Source of the DNA: a virus
DNA: 64,000 bases
IMG/VR virus record: IMGVR_UViG_3300023184_000024
Coordinates: 186,001-250,000 of that record
Reading direction: 5' to 3' (one strand)
Below, one piece after another: positions 27,466 to 35,602 of the stretch (positions within the stretch are counted from its first letter, which is position 1; the number at the start of each line of letters is the position of its first letter). The notes beneath the pieces are model-generated. The model was not told where the DNA came from. It made no database searches and saw nothing but the letters and a program-made list of their open reading frames with translations. The translations under genes were made by a program, and so were the position numbers.

Positions 27466-28951
27466 CAAAAAGTTTGCGTTTGTAACTGTACCTGTGCTAG
27501 AGCTATGGAATCCATCGGCTGCATTGGCTGCGCTTACTCCAATGATAAAACGCCACGGACTTGAGCCACAACTGATTGACATAAACCTAGAGCTCAACGA
27601 AATGTTGTCCGAGGCTGATTGGGATCAATTCAACGATTGGGCAAGTATGGTCACTGATCAAATTGACGATCAGTTGATCATCCGTGTGCTAGACATAGTA
27701 GATCAACACTTGTCTACTATAGAGTGCGGTTGGTTGGCTTTCAGTGTATTTTCATTTTACAGCGTTAGGCCAACGGCACTAATATTATCCCATCTAGGAA
27801 AAAACAGCAGTCGACAACATAAAATATTGTTAGGCGGCAGCGGTACAATGAGTAGCATGGCAGAATTTGGTCAAAAACCTTTTGGCCAGTGGTGTTTAGA
27901 AAACAATCTTGCAGACTACTGTATATTTGGCGAAGGTGAACAGGCCTTAGATAATCTTCTCAGCGGCAATGACCAATATCCCGGAATCAACAATACCAAT
28001 TTTACACAGATCACCAATCTTGATACATTGCCGTTGCCTGAATATTCAAGTTTTGATTTTTCTAGGTACAAAGACAGTCGAGTGTTATTAACTGGTAGTC
28101 GTGGATGTGTTAGACATTGCACATTCTGTGACATTGACTTGACTTGGCCAAAATACACTTACCGCAGTCCACACTTGATTGTTGAAGAGATGCGGCGACA
28201 TGTGCACGAATTGGGAGTAAGTAAATTTGAATTCACTGACAGTCTCATCAATGGATCAGTGTCAAACTGGAACAAATTCAACGAGTTGCTAATTGAGGCC
28301 AAGGCCAAGGACCCAGCAATGAAAGATGTCAGTTACATGGGTCAGTTTATTTGCAGGAATCGCACTAGTATGCATTCAAGCACCTATGAACTCATGCACT
28401 ACGCTGGATGTAAACAAATACATGTGGGCATCGAACACTTCAGTGAACGAGTTCGTTATCACATGAAGAAAAAATTCAGTGACGCAGACATTGACTATCA
28501 CTTGGAAATGAGCAGTCGTTGGCACATTCCAAATATTTTTTTGATGATTGTAGGTTATCCAACTGAAACCTTGCAGGATCATCAACAACAATTAAAAGCA
28601 ATAGAAAAATATCAAATTTATGCACAAACTGGCGCTATCTTTATGCTACGATGGGGTCTTACCATGCATATCTACGAAAACACTCCGTTGACAAAAATGT
28701 CAAACGAACTACAGTTGTCGTTTACAGACAATGCATTTCATGACAGCGTTTTCAACTGGGTCGCTGGTGTTAACCCGACTCTGGACTTGGCGGAACGTAT
28801 CCGTCGCAGAGTTGAACTACACGAGCTCAGTGCAAAATTAGGGTATTCAATGCCCAACACCAGAAAAGAACTAGCAAGTTTATTACAGCTCACAGAACAA
28901 ATGCACCTTATTAAACCACCACCAAAAACTATTCAAATAATACCAGCTTAA
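27458..28951 (+). CDS. B12-binding-type radical SAM protein
   Basis: A 497-residue class with an N-terminal cobalamin-binding-like Rossmann domain (about 5-175; LAALTPMIKRHGLEPQLIDI, then a GGSGTMS strand turn and CIFGEGEQALDNLL) followed by a radical SAM barrel. The cluster motif is C217-x3-C221-x2-C224 (GCVRHCTFCDID). After it come KFEFTDSLINGS and HVGIEHFSERVRYHMKKKF, as in this family. Such enzymes methylate or rearrange unactivated carbons, ring-fuse or thiolate. A DxHxxG cobalamin-ligand motif is not obvious, so cobalamin use is uncertain. It ends the metabolic part of the operon. Confidence 0.87.
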   Translation: MDNKKFAFVTVPVLELWNPSAALAALTPMIKRHGLEPQLIDINLELNEMLSEADWDQFNDWASMVTDQIDDQLIIRVLDIVDQHLSTIECGWLAFSVFSFYSVRPTALILSHLGKNSSRQHKILLGGSGTMSSMAEFGQKPFGQWCLENNLADYCIFGEGEQALDNLLSGNDQYPGINNTNFTQITNLDTLPLPEYSSFDFSRYKDSRVLLTGSRGCVRHCTFCDIDLTWPKYTYRSPHLIVEEMRRHVHELGVSKFEFTDSLINGSVSNWNKFNELLIEAKAKDPAMKDVSYMGQFICRNRTSMHSSTYELMHYAGCKQIHVGIEHFSERVRYHMKKKFSDADIDYHLEMSSRWHIPNIFLMIVGYPTETLQDHQQQLKAIEKYQIYAQTGAIFMLRWGLTMHIYENTPLTKMSNELQLSFTDNAFHDSVFNWVAGVNPTLDLAERIRRRVELHELSAKLGYSMPNTRKELASLLQLTEQMHLIKPPPKTIQIIPA

Positions 28952-29010
28952 ATTTTTACAATTCACAAACATAAGATAACTATAGCACAAGGACAAACTC
29001 CAACACATTC

Positions 29011-29445
29011 ATGACATGGCTTTATCAAAACACCCCAGTTGAGACATTGCCCGAAGATTGTATAGGATTTGTTTATCTAATCACAAATACAACCAGCTCA
29101 CGCAAATACATAGGCAAAAAACTAGCAAAATTCTCCAAGACTACACAACGAACAGTTAAACTCAAGAATGGTACCAAGAAGAAAAAAAAGATTCGCAATA
29201 AAGTTGATTCAGATTGGCGAGACTATTATGGGTCTAGTCCTGAACTTAGCAAGGATGTGGAACTTTTTGGCAAAGATAATTTTATCAGAGAAATACTTTA
29301 TTATTGTAAATCAAAATCAGAATGTAGCTATATTGAGGCAAGAGAACAATTTTCAAGGCGTGTATTAGAATCATCAGATTATTACAACGGGCATATTCAA
29401 GTCCGTGTTCATGGTTCTCATATCAAAGACAAACTAAGCAATTAA
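29011..29445 (+). CDS. GIY-YIG nuclease-like protein
   Basis: A 144-residue protein with the GIY-YIG core: GFVYLITN (19-26) and KYIGKK (32-37), a basic linker rich in Lys, then DWRDYYGSS and an IEAREQF helix with a candidate catalytic Glu. Phage members include Seg-type homing endonucleases and structure-specific nucleases. The basic Lys/Arg segment (about 50-65) suggests DNA contact. No Shine-Dalgarno is evident close to the ATG. It lies 59 nt after the last radical SAM gene and just before the structured RNA candidate, so a homing-element link is possible. Confidence 0.78.
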   Translation: MTWLYQNTPVETLPEDCIGFVYLITNTTSSRKYIGKKLAKFSKTTQRTVKLKNGTKKKKKIRNKVDSDWRDYYGSSPELSKDVELFGKDNFIREILYYCKSKSECSYIEAREQFSRRVLESSDYYNGHIQVRVHGSHIKDKLSN

Positions 29446-29455
29446 GCAGTTACAG

Positions 29456-29718
29456 CTTGCACAGGCTAATATCATGTGCCCTAGACCTGGATCTCGGATC
29501 GCAGGGATGGAAGTCTTGCCGCTGCCGCAAGCACTCAGCAACTATCCTTGACAGGACGATGATCGCAAATTGCCGCGGTTTTGCTGTTTGAAAAGAATTT
29601 AAAGGCTAAAAAGACGCAGGAGTGATCCTGCAGGTTTGTGCAATGTGTTAGCGTATGTTGTGCAAATTGCCGTTGTAAAAGACGGAACGAGCAGGTACCG
29701 GACAACCGCCTGTGCAAG
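29456..29718 (+). ncRNA. Candidate structured RNA, unknown family
   Basis: A gene-free 263-nt stretch is closed by a perfect 11-bp helix (29456-29466 with 29708-29718). Inside it are a hairpin with a bulge (CCTGGATC/GATCGCAGG, about 29487-29504), a CTTGC/GCAAG hairpin near 29515-29531, a CAGCAA/TTGCTG pairing (29537-29542 with 29581-29586) and a perfect 6-bp stem with a GTGA (GNRA-type) tetraloop at 29616-29631. G+C is locally high. The tetraloop favours the plus strand. It does not match RNase P RNA, tmRNA, SRP RNA or group I/II intron cores as I know them. Covariation data are lacking, so it is a candidate. Confidence 0.45.
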
Positions 29719-29921
29719 AGTTTATAGTGGATTATAGTCAACTATAAACAATTATAGTTCTAACGCTAAGTGACTGTGCTACTCAGATAATGACAGTTTC
29801 TTTGCCCTGTGTGGGCAAAGTGTGACCAATTAATCTAGATAATAACTTAAATCTCACTTTGTTCGATGACTATAATAGCATTGATGAACGAAGTGAAATC
29901 AATAGACTTACGAAGTAAGTC
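29719..29921. other. Hairpin-rich intergenic segment between convergent genes
   Basis: No gene is seen here. Stems: GTTTATAG/CTATAAAC (29720-29727 with 29742-29749) competing with ACTATA/TATAGT (29741-29746 with 29753-29758); CTTTGCCC/GGGCAAAG (29800-29807 with 29813-29820, 5-nt loop); an 11-bp stem with one G-U pair (29854-29864 with 29886-29896). Any of these could end or process transcripts from either side. Confidence 0.5.
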
Positions 29922-29922
29922 T
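29904..29922. terminator. Perfect 8-bp hairpin at the convergent gene junction
   Basis: AGACTTAC-GAA-GTAAGTCT, perfect and symmetric. It overlaps the first base of the minus-strand stop codon at 29922-29924. There is no T-run, so termination is only suggested by position between convergent genes. Confidence 0.35.
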
Positions 29923-30254
29923 TAGAACTGGTCTGGCCAATCTCTAAACAATGCGTGTTGAATATTGCCACTGACAAATTGATTAAAGCTTTTGTGTTTG
30001 TCTTCGAGTTCACCTTCAAGTGGTGCTACTCTTCGAAAAGCTGAATCCATTTGACCCATGTCTCGAAACTCCATGAGTATCATCCATTCTGGCATGTCAG
30101 CAATGCTACGAAATCCCATCTTGCATCTAGTAATGCGATAGCTTACCATTTTATCTTCTGACACTAAATGATCAAAAAAACTCTTCATGCCGTTGACCCA
30201 GTCAATGTCTGAGATGTCACCTTCTTTGTCTGCCCAAATTGTATATAAATCCAT
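29922..30254 (-). CDS. Conserved small hypothetical protein (DUF6614-like)
   Basis: A 110-residue protein reading MDLYTIWADKEGDISDIDWV, then YRITRCKMGFRSIADMPEWM and an end with NIQHALFRDWPDQF. The strand-helix-strand pattern and the closing phrase recall DUF6614-type small proteins with a ferredoxin-like (dimeric alpha-beta) fold found in bacteria and marine phages. No catalytic motif is seen. It is the last gene of the minus-strand group that begins with the gp26-like gene; spacing to the gene before it is 3 nt. Confidence 0.75.
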   Translation of the reverse strand: MDLYTIWADKEGDISDIDWVNGMKSFFDHLVSEDKMVSYRITRCKMGFRSIADMPEWMILMEFRDMGQMDSAFRRVAPLEGELEDKHKSFNQFVSGNIQHALFRDWPDQF

Positions 30255-30257
30255 GTG

Positions 30258-30692
30258 TTACTCCAGTGGTCCTAGTATTTCAAATCCTGCCATATCAGAT
30301 TTGTATAAGTGTGCTTGTTCAAGATACAGGTATTTAAATCCGCGTTCTTTGTAGATAGCACACTCTGTTTGTAGTGTTTCAATGCCTAACCGCAACTTAG
30401 GATTGTTATAATTCCATGCAAATTGATCGCAAAGAGCATTCTCTTCATCGTAGCGTTTGATTAAACTAAATGCCACCAGCTTGTCTTTGTCGTAGTATCC
30501 TATTACATCTGTCATGGGATCTGTATAACGGCTATCAAAGATGGGCATTACTGATGCAAAGTGTTTGTACTTGCAGTAGTCTCGGTAGATTAAATTCAGC
30601 TTTGAAATGTCAGGTGATTGTAGATATTCCCACTTTACGCTTATATCGTAGTTGGTTTTGCTTAAATCAATTCTGGCAAACTGATAACTCAT
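30258..30692 (-). CDS. Hypothetical protein, possible GNAT-like fold
   Basis: A 144-residue protein starting MSYQFARIDLSKTNYDISVK. The start at 30692 is chosen because its ATG overlaps the stop of the upstream gene (ATGA); an alternative in-frame start at 30746 would lie well inside that gene. A central GYYDKDKLVAFSLIKRYDEE strand pair and a GFKYLYLEQ strand near the end resemble an acetyltransferase (GNAT) sheet, but the acetyl-CoA loop is not clear. Function is unassigned. Confidence 0.75.
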   Translation of the reverse strand: MSYQFARIDLSKTNYDISVKWEYLQSPDISKLNLIYRDYCKYKHFASVMPIFDSRYTDPMTDVIGYYDKDKLVAFSLIKRYDEENALCDQFAWNYNNPKLRLGIETLQTECAIYKERGFKYLYLEQAHLYKSDMAGFEILGPLE

Positions 30693-31192
30693 GCTCGTGG
30701 GTCCTGTCTGTGTGCAAACAACGACTGTAGATAGTCTTCGGGCCAAGAGTTGTAAAATCCTTTGTTGGCCATCAATATTGCTTTAGTATTAAGATCACTT
30801 AAACTTTGCACCAGTGCCAATGCATAAGTTCCTTGATTCATACAAACACCGTTGACCATTTCAACATCGGCAGGATGATCTTCTAGTGCCAGTAAATCGG
30901 CAGCAAGTAAAAATTCTTGATTGGCCTGTTCTAGGCTACTGGCAAACAACTCACGCGACCATTCCACAGGGTTATACACATATATAATAACTTCCTTGTT
31001 GCCTAGTCCGTACCGTGCTCGATTTTTAAGATCGTAGTAAGGATCACTGCCAATGAACACATCGTAGCTGTTTTTTAATCGAGCACTGCGAGCATATGGG
31101 CAAGGAGGAAACCCTCCTAGTGCTGGATGTGGAACTTCTATAAAGTTCACAATCCACTGCTCTATGTCTTGTTTAACTTGTTCAATGTCCAT
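30689..31192 (-). CDS. Hypothetical protein of the gp26 gene group
   Basis: A 167-residue protein starting MDIEQVKQDIEQWIVNFIEV. The ATG at 31192 overlaps the upstream stop (TAATG) and is preferred to a TTG at 31201. A PPCPYARSARL segment near residue 30-40 and DLLALEDHPADVEMVNGVCM near 100 are the most distinctive parts. The CPYAR phrase is seen in a widespread phage/bacterial hypothetical group of unknown role. No membrane or signal segment is present. Confidence 0.75.
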   Translation of the reverse strand: MDIEQVKQDIEQWIVNFIEVPHPALGGFPPCPYARSARLKNSYDVFIGSDPYYDLKNRARYGLGNKEVIIYVYNPVEWSRELFASSLEQANQEFLLAADLLALEDHPADVEMVNGVCMNQGTYALALVQSLSDLNTKAILMANKGFYNSWPEDYLQSLFAHRQDPRA

Positions 31193-31404
31193 TAGAACCA
31201 ATTTAATCCAGTTTTCTTAGTAGTTTCAATATTTTCTTTGATAATACCACTGATGAGTTTTCGTTCATCTGGGCTTAGATTCATTGCATCGTTGTAGCTG
31301 AGTCCGCCTCGCATATACCAAGAAAATTTTAGTGCCTCTTGCCTGATACTTTCGCAGTCTTTGTCCATTCTCTCAATGAGTTTGGTGATACCGCCAGAGT
31401 CCAA
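31192..31404 (-). CDS. Small protein next to gp26, possible baseplate hub assembly factor
   Basis: A 70-residue mostly helical protein (WYMRGGLSYNDAMNLSPDER, then LISGIIKENIETTKKTGLNWF). Small proteins with this pattern follow the gp26-like gene in other T4-like phages, so a hub assembly accessory role is plausible from position. T4 gp51 is the assembly factor in this place but is much larger; similarity is not claimed. It starts 2 nt after the gp26-like stop. Confidence 0.72.
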   Translation of the reverse strand: MDSGGITKLIERMDKDCESIRQEALKFSWYMRGGLSYNDAMNLSPDERKLISGIIKENIETTKKTGLNWF

Positions 31405-31406
31405 GG

Positions 31407-32249
31407 CTAAGAGTTGGATTCGAAAAAATTTGTCATATCCAATGTAAATGGTTGTTCAAATTTGGTCTGACATGCAGTGCAACTAATGTTAAGTGGCACA
31501 AGTTCAGTGGATTTTTTCAAATCAACTGCATGATCCCTGACTTGATTAAACACTGCTCTTGTGCAGTTGTTCAACCATTCTTCTATGTGTGCAGTTTCTG
31601 TGACCATTGCATCTGGAGTGCGAATAGACGATATACTTTCTGCAATGCTTCTCACTGTTAGTTTGGCAATGTTGGCAAAGGCAGAGCCTAGTCGCGTCAT
31701 CTTTTCTTCTTCGCTCAATTCTGCATTTTGTAACAACTGCACAAGCTTTTGATCTTCAAACTGCACTTGCCCTAGTTCATTGACTTCTTTGTAGTTCATG
31801 GGCTCAAAATATATTTCAAGTCCAGATGTTTTTAAACAAGCTGAATAGTCAATGGGGCGAATATTTTCCAACACAGTACGTAAATCCAAGCCGTATTCTT
31901 GAGCATTGTCGCATTTAGGACACCTGGTGTCAATTTCCATGGTGTGCCCATAAGTGGCAATCCTGATGGCCACTAACAATGTGTCAAGGTCCACAGATGG
32001 GGTTGCCCACCCGTCTTTGATATTGGGCACACAGCTTTCGATAATTTTTACTGTGGCTGATCCATTGAACAGCGCATCGGGTGTTCTACTAGTGACTTCG
32101 TCAATGGCAGTCATTGGGTATATAGGTAATTCGTTGTTGGGCGGCATGTTAATGGTGCCGGGCGCCCAGAATTTGCCCTGTGACGGCAAGCGAATGTAAA
32201 TCACCGGCTGTCTAAAAAATTGTTTTAATGGATTGGTGTTTTCTTGCAT
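31407..32249 (-). CDS. 26: Baseplate hub protein gp26-like
   Basis: A 280-residue protein of the T4 gp26-type baseplate family. Features: FFRQPVIYIRLPSQGKFW near residues 11-28, PIYPMTAIDEVTSRTPDALF near 43-62, CVPNIKDGW, and DLDTLLVAIRIATYGHTMEI, followed by a CPKC pair and a C-terminal CTACQ pair that may bind zinc. The ATG at 32249 is preferred to a TTG at 32270, which would add seven unlikely residues. A CATAAGTA element lies 22 nt upstream. It is the first gene of a five-gene minus-strand group. Confidence 0.85.
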   Translation of the reverse strand: MQENTNPLKQFFRQPVIYIRLPSQGKFWAPGTINMPPNNELPIYPMTAIDEVTSRTPDALFNGSATVKIIESCVPNIKDGWATPSVDLDTLLVAIRIATYGHTMEIDTRCPKCDNAQEYGLDLRTVLENIRPIDYSACLKTSGLEIYFEPMNYKEVNELGQVQFEDQKLVQLLQNAELSEEEKMTRLGSAFANIAKLTVRSIAESISSIRTPDAMVTETAHIEEWLNNCTRAVFNQVRDHAVDLKKSTELVPLNISCTACQTKFEQPFTLDMTNFFESNS

Positions 32250-32257
32250 TTTTAGGC

Positions 32258-32265
32258 TATAAATA
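32258..32265 (+). promoter_or_regulatory. Consensus late promoter octamer before the tape measure gene
   Basis: TATAAATA, an exact match to the T4 late -10 element, 24 nt before the ATG at 32290. A near match on the other strand (CATAAGTA, 32272-32279) could serve the gp26-like gene, which would make this a divergent late promoter pair. Confidence 0.65.
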
Positions 32266-32289
32266 TACAAATACTTATGTGGTTAAAAC

Positions 32290-35200
32290 ATGGATGAAAG
32301 AGAATTTGAAGAAATAGTCCGGAAGCTCAATTCCGGACTGACACTGACTACTGAAGAAATGCTCAAGCTTTCGGCAGCAACAGGCTTGACTATTAATGCG
32401 TTAAAGCAACTCAAAGACAGTGCCAAAACAGCAGGACTTGATGTTGGTAAAAGTCTAGGAAGATTAACCAAAGACGTTGGGGCTGGGTCTGCATCTTTTC
32501 AATCACTAAACCCTATAATAGACTCTGTTGCCAACGGGCTTGGCAGCATGGCCGAAGCCATACCATTTGCTGGCAAAGCTATTTCGGGCAGTTTAAAAGT
32601 AGTAGCCGAAGGCAGCAAGTTTGTAATTGACCAGCTACAGAAAACAGTCAACACATTCAATGAACTAGGGCAAGTTGGTGGATTAACTGCCGACGGCATG
32701 ACCGGGCTACAACGCCAATTCTTAGCTTCGGGTATGAGCCTAGATGGGTTCAAGAAATCAGTGGTTGACAATGCAGGCGCATTGGCAAAGTTTAGAGGAA
32801 CAGTGGGCCAAGGTGCCGAAGACTTTAGCAAGATAGTCGGCGGAATAGTTGACAGTGGCGCTGGCACTGAACTGCGTAGAATTGGGTACAGTGCTGATCA
32901 AATTGGTGAAACCACAGCATCGTTTGTTGCCATGCAAAATAGACTGGGCATGACCCAGGGCAAGACAAATGCACAGCTAACAAAAAGCTCAGTTGAGTAT
33001 GCCAAAGAACTAGATATATTGTCCAAGATAACAGGACAAAGTCGCAAGCAAGCACAGGCGCAGATTGATTCTGCATTGAGTGAAAGTAGATTCCGAAGTA
33101 CCATTGAATTGATGAATCGTAACAATCAACAAGGTGCAGCCAAAGAATTAACATTCTTTCAAAATCAAGTATCCAATGTCAACGATGAGTTGGGACAAGC
33201 TGTGCGTGATATTTCATCGGGTGTGTACGACAGTGAAGCTGTTTTAAAATTTGTACGTGCCGGAGTTGACCTTGAAAGTGTGGTCAGTGGCATCAAAGAC
33301 GGCAGTCTAAAAGCCAACGATGCAATAACACAGCTACAAAAATCAACGCGAGCAGTTGAGCAAGAACAACTAGAATTTGCACAGTACGTCAAAGAAGGCG
33401 AATCACCGTTTCCCAATCTAGCCAAACAGCTGGAATTTAATACAGCACAATTAGAAAATGGTCGATTAACAGCAAAGAAGGTTCAAGATGCCCAAGTTGA
33501 AGGACAGGACAAATTAACCAATTCAGCGGTTGAAGCTCAAGTGGCTATGGAACAGATGACTCGACAGCTGGCAAATTTTGGATTTGGTGCTATGCCTGCA
33601 GCCACCGATGCTGTGGTATTGTTCACTGATTCTCTCAATGAGTTTATCAAATATGTTGCTGAAAAAACTGGTATTGAGTTGCCTAGTATCACCGGTGGTG
33701 CAGTCAGGGAAAACATACCTAAGCCCGGCGGGGATGCGGCAAAAACTGCACCCACAGCGGTTAAAGCTACAGCAGAATCTAGAAAAGCACAGGCAGTGGC
33801 CAAAGCAAAGGCCGAACAAGTACTTACATTAACCAAACAAGAGGACGAGGCAAAACAACAACTTCGTCGGATGGAACTGGCAAGAGCGCCTGAAGAAGAA
33901 CTCAACCAACAAAAAGAAAAATTAGCTGCCTTGGGCAAGTTTAAACTGCAAGCCGAAGAAGACGAACGCAAACAGGCCATTGCGGCAGCACAAGCAGGAC
34001 TTGAAGCTAAAAATGAACGTCAGCGTGTGCGTAAGTTGCAGAACACAGCAACTTCAGCAGATAGAGAAGTGACTGCCGCACAAAAAACTGTTGATGAATT
34101 AAGGCTTGAACAAGCTCGTTTAGAAATTCAACAGCGTGATAATCCCACAGCATCTCCTGGGCCAGTTGATGCAAAAGTTACTAGAACTCGTGAAGCCACC
34201 GAAGCAAGGAAAAAGGCCGAGGCTGCGGTAGAAGCTGCCACAGCAGAAAGAAAACGACTCGAAGATGAAAAGGGCCGCGCCGCAGAAGAAACCAAAGCTG
34301 CCAGAGTAGCTGAAATGAAGGCCAAAGACGACGCTGCCAAAGCCAAGGCAGCCGAAGAACTTAGCCGCCGTCAACAAGGGCAAGTCAGCGGCCCTGGTGA
34401 CAGTAGACTGGTTACTGTGGAAAAAGAATTGGCTGCGGCTGAACGGACTCTTAAAGAAAAAACCAACAATCTCACTGAAATCAGAAAAGAACTTGGTGAT
34501 GCAAGCAAATCTGGTGTTGCGCCAGAAAAAAAGTATGCCAAAACAATTGAAAACTTAATCATACAAGCCGAGTCAGGCGGTAAAAACATCAACACTGGAA
34601 TCAAAGATGCGTCGGGCAAGCCAACAACCACAGCAACTGGAATTGGGCAATTTACCAAAGGTACGTTCGAAGGTGTTGCTGGCATGGCCAAGCCAGGCGA
34701 ACTGTTACACGGCAAGACATTTGAAGATTACAAAAAAGACATCAACATTCAACGAGAAGCAGTTACCCAACTAACTGGGTTCAACAAAAAACAACTGTCA
34801 TCAAGCGGGTATGATCTCAGCGATCGTAACGTGTACTTGGCACACTTTTTAGGTGCCAACGGTGCGGCACGAGTTTTAAGAGCCAGCGACACTACACCGA
34901 TCAAGGATGCAATTAACTCTGAATCATATGAGTCAAATTTGCCACTGTTTGAAAATGTAAAAAATCCTATCAGGACAGTGGGTGATCTCAAAACCTGGAC
35001 AGATAAAAAACTTGCTCAAGCATCCAGTGAATTAGACAAATCAACTGGTGAAGATATAAAAATGGCCTTGGGTGGCATAATCACTGCTAAACCAGGTGGC
35101 ACAAAAGTCACAGTAGGAGAAGCAGGGTTTAACGAAGCATTTGTACCGTTACCCGACGGCAAAACTATTCCAGTGTCAATGGACAAGTCTTTTAAAGAAT

Positions 35201-35586
35201 TTGTCAAATATCTATCAACACTAGATTCTGAACAATTAGCCAGATCCAACTCTATGTCGACGGACAAGTCATTTCAGGAGTTTTCCAAATATCTAAAATT
35301 GGATTCTGATCGAATAGCTGGGGTAGCAAACAAAAATTTTGAACAATTTCCTTCTATTCGCAATGAGTTAACTAGTTTGGTTGACATAGTCGGCGAACAA
35401 GAACGCACATCACAAGAAATATTACGAACTACAATAGACACATTTAGCAAAGAGATTGTCAAGGCATTGACGCCCACAGTTGGAATGCAAGGTCCAGATG
35501 TTGCCATATTGCTAGAGCAATTGATTAATTTACAACGTGATAACAACCAAACATCGCAGAAATTGTTACAGGTAACTCAGAACTAG
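32290..35586 (+). CDS. Tail tape measure protein with lytic transglycosylase-like domain (gp29 role)
   Basis: A 1098-residue protein. Residues 1-430 are helical with Gly/Ala segments typical of tape measure proteins (AIPFAGKAISGSLKVVAEGS). Residues about 480-740 form a long Lys/Glu/Ala-rich coiled coil. Residues about 745-890 resemble an SLT lytic transglycosylase: IIQAESGGKN with E761 as the likely catalytic Glu, then TATGIGQFTKGTFEGV and a YLAHFLGANGA helix. Such a domain would cut peptidoglycan during DNA injection. T4 gp29 (590) lacks it. The C-terminal 200 residues repeat an MDKSFKEFVKYLS-like segment. It lies upstream of portal gp20. Confidence 0.82.
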   Translation: MDEREFEEIVRKLNSGLTLTTEEMLKLSAATGLTINALKQLKDSAKTAGLDVGKSLGRLTKDVGAGSASFQSLNPIIDSVANGLGSMAEAIPFAGKAISGSLKVVAEGSKFVIDQLQKTVNTFNELGQVGGLTADGMTGLQRQFLASGMSLDGFKKSVVDNAGALAKFRGTVGQGAEDFSKIVGGIVDSGAGTELRRIGYSADQIGETTASFVAMQNRLGMTQGKTNAQLTKSSVEYAKELDILSKITGQSRKQAQAQIDSALSESRFRSTIELMNRNNQQGAAKELTFFQNQVSNVNDELGQAVRDISSGVYDSEAVLKFVRAGVDLESVVSGIKDGSLKANDAITQLQKSTRAVEQEQLEFAQYVKEGESPFPNLAKQLEFNTAQLENGRLTAKKVQDAQVEGQDKLTNSAVEAQVAMEQMTRQLANFGFGAMPAATDAVVLFTDSLNEFIKYVAEKTGIELPSITGGAVRENIPKPGGDAAKTAPTAVKATAESRKAQAVAKAKAEQVLTLTKQEDEAKQQLRRMELARAPEEELNQQKEKLAALGKFKLQAEEDERKQAIAAAQAGLEAKNERQRVRKLQNTATSADREVTAAQKTVDELRLEQARLEIQQRDNPTASPGPVDAKVTRTREATEARKKAEAAVEAATAERKRLEDEKGRAAEETKAARVAEMKAKDDAAKAKAAEELSRRQQGQVSGPGDSRLVTVEKELAAAERTLKEKTNNLTEIRKELGDASKSGVAPEKKYAKTIENLIIQAESGGKNINTGIKDASGKPTTTATGIGQFTKGTFEGVAGMAKPGELLHGKTFEDYKKDINIQREAVTQLTGFNKKQLSSSGYDLSDRNVYLAHFLGANGAARVLRASDTTPIKDAINSESYESNLPLFENVKNPIRTVGDLKTWTDKKLAQASSELDKSTGEDIKMALGGIITAKPGGTKVTVGEAGFNEAFVPLPDGKTIPVSMDKSFKEFVKYLSTLDSEQLARSNSMSTDKSFQEFSKYLKLDSDRIAGVANKNFEQFPSIRNELTSLVDIVGEQERTSQEILRTTIDTFSKEIVKALTPTVGMQGPDVAILLEQLINLQRDNNQTSQKLLQVTQN

Positions 35587-35587
35587 C

Positions 35588-35595
35588 GGTAAATA
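35588..35595 (+). promoter_or_regulatory. Late promoter-like octamer abutting the gp20 start
   Basis: GGTAAATA ending 7 nt before the gp20 ATG. No Shine-Dalgarno is present between or just upstream. Confidence 0.5.
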
Positions 35596-35602
35596 TAATA
35601 CT

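Noticed and set aside
29473-29550. A 25-codon ATG frame inside the structured RNA candidate
   Set aside because: It has no ribosome site, no protein features, and it crosses several predicted stems.
29446-29718. Group I intron, RNase P RNA or tmRNA
   Set aside because: The core motifs of these RNAs were looked for and not seen. There are no flanking exon-like coding parts and no tRNA-like ends.
29871-29876. A perfect TATAAT with possible promoter role
   Set aside because: No -35 element fits at 16-18 nt, and on the plus strand only opposite-strand genes follow for over 2 kb.
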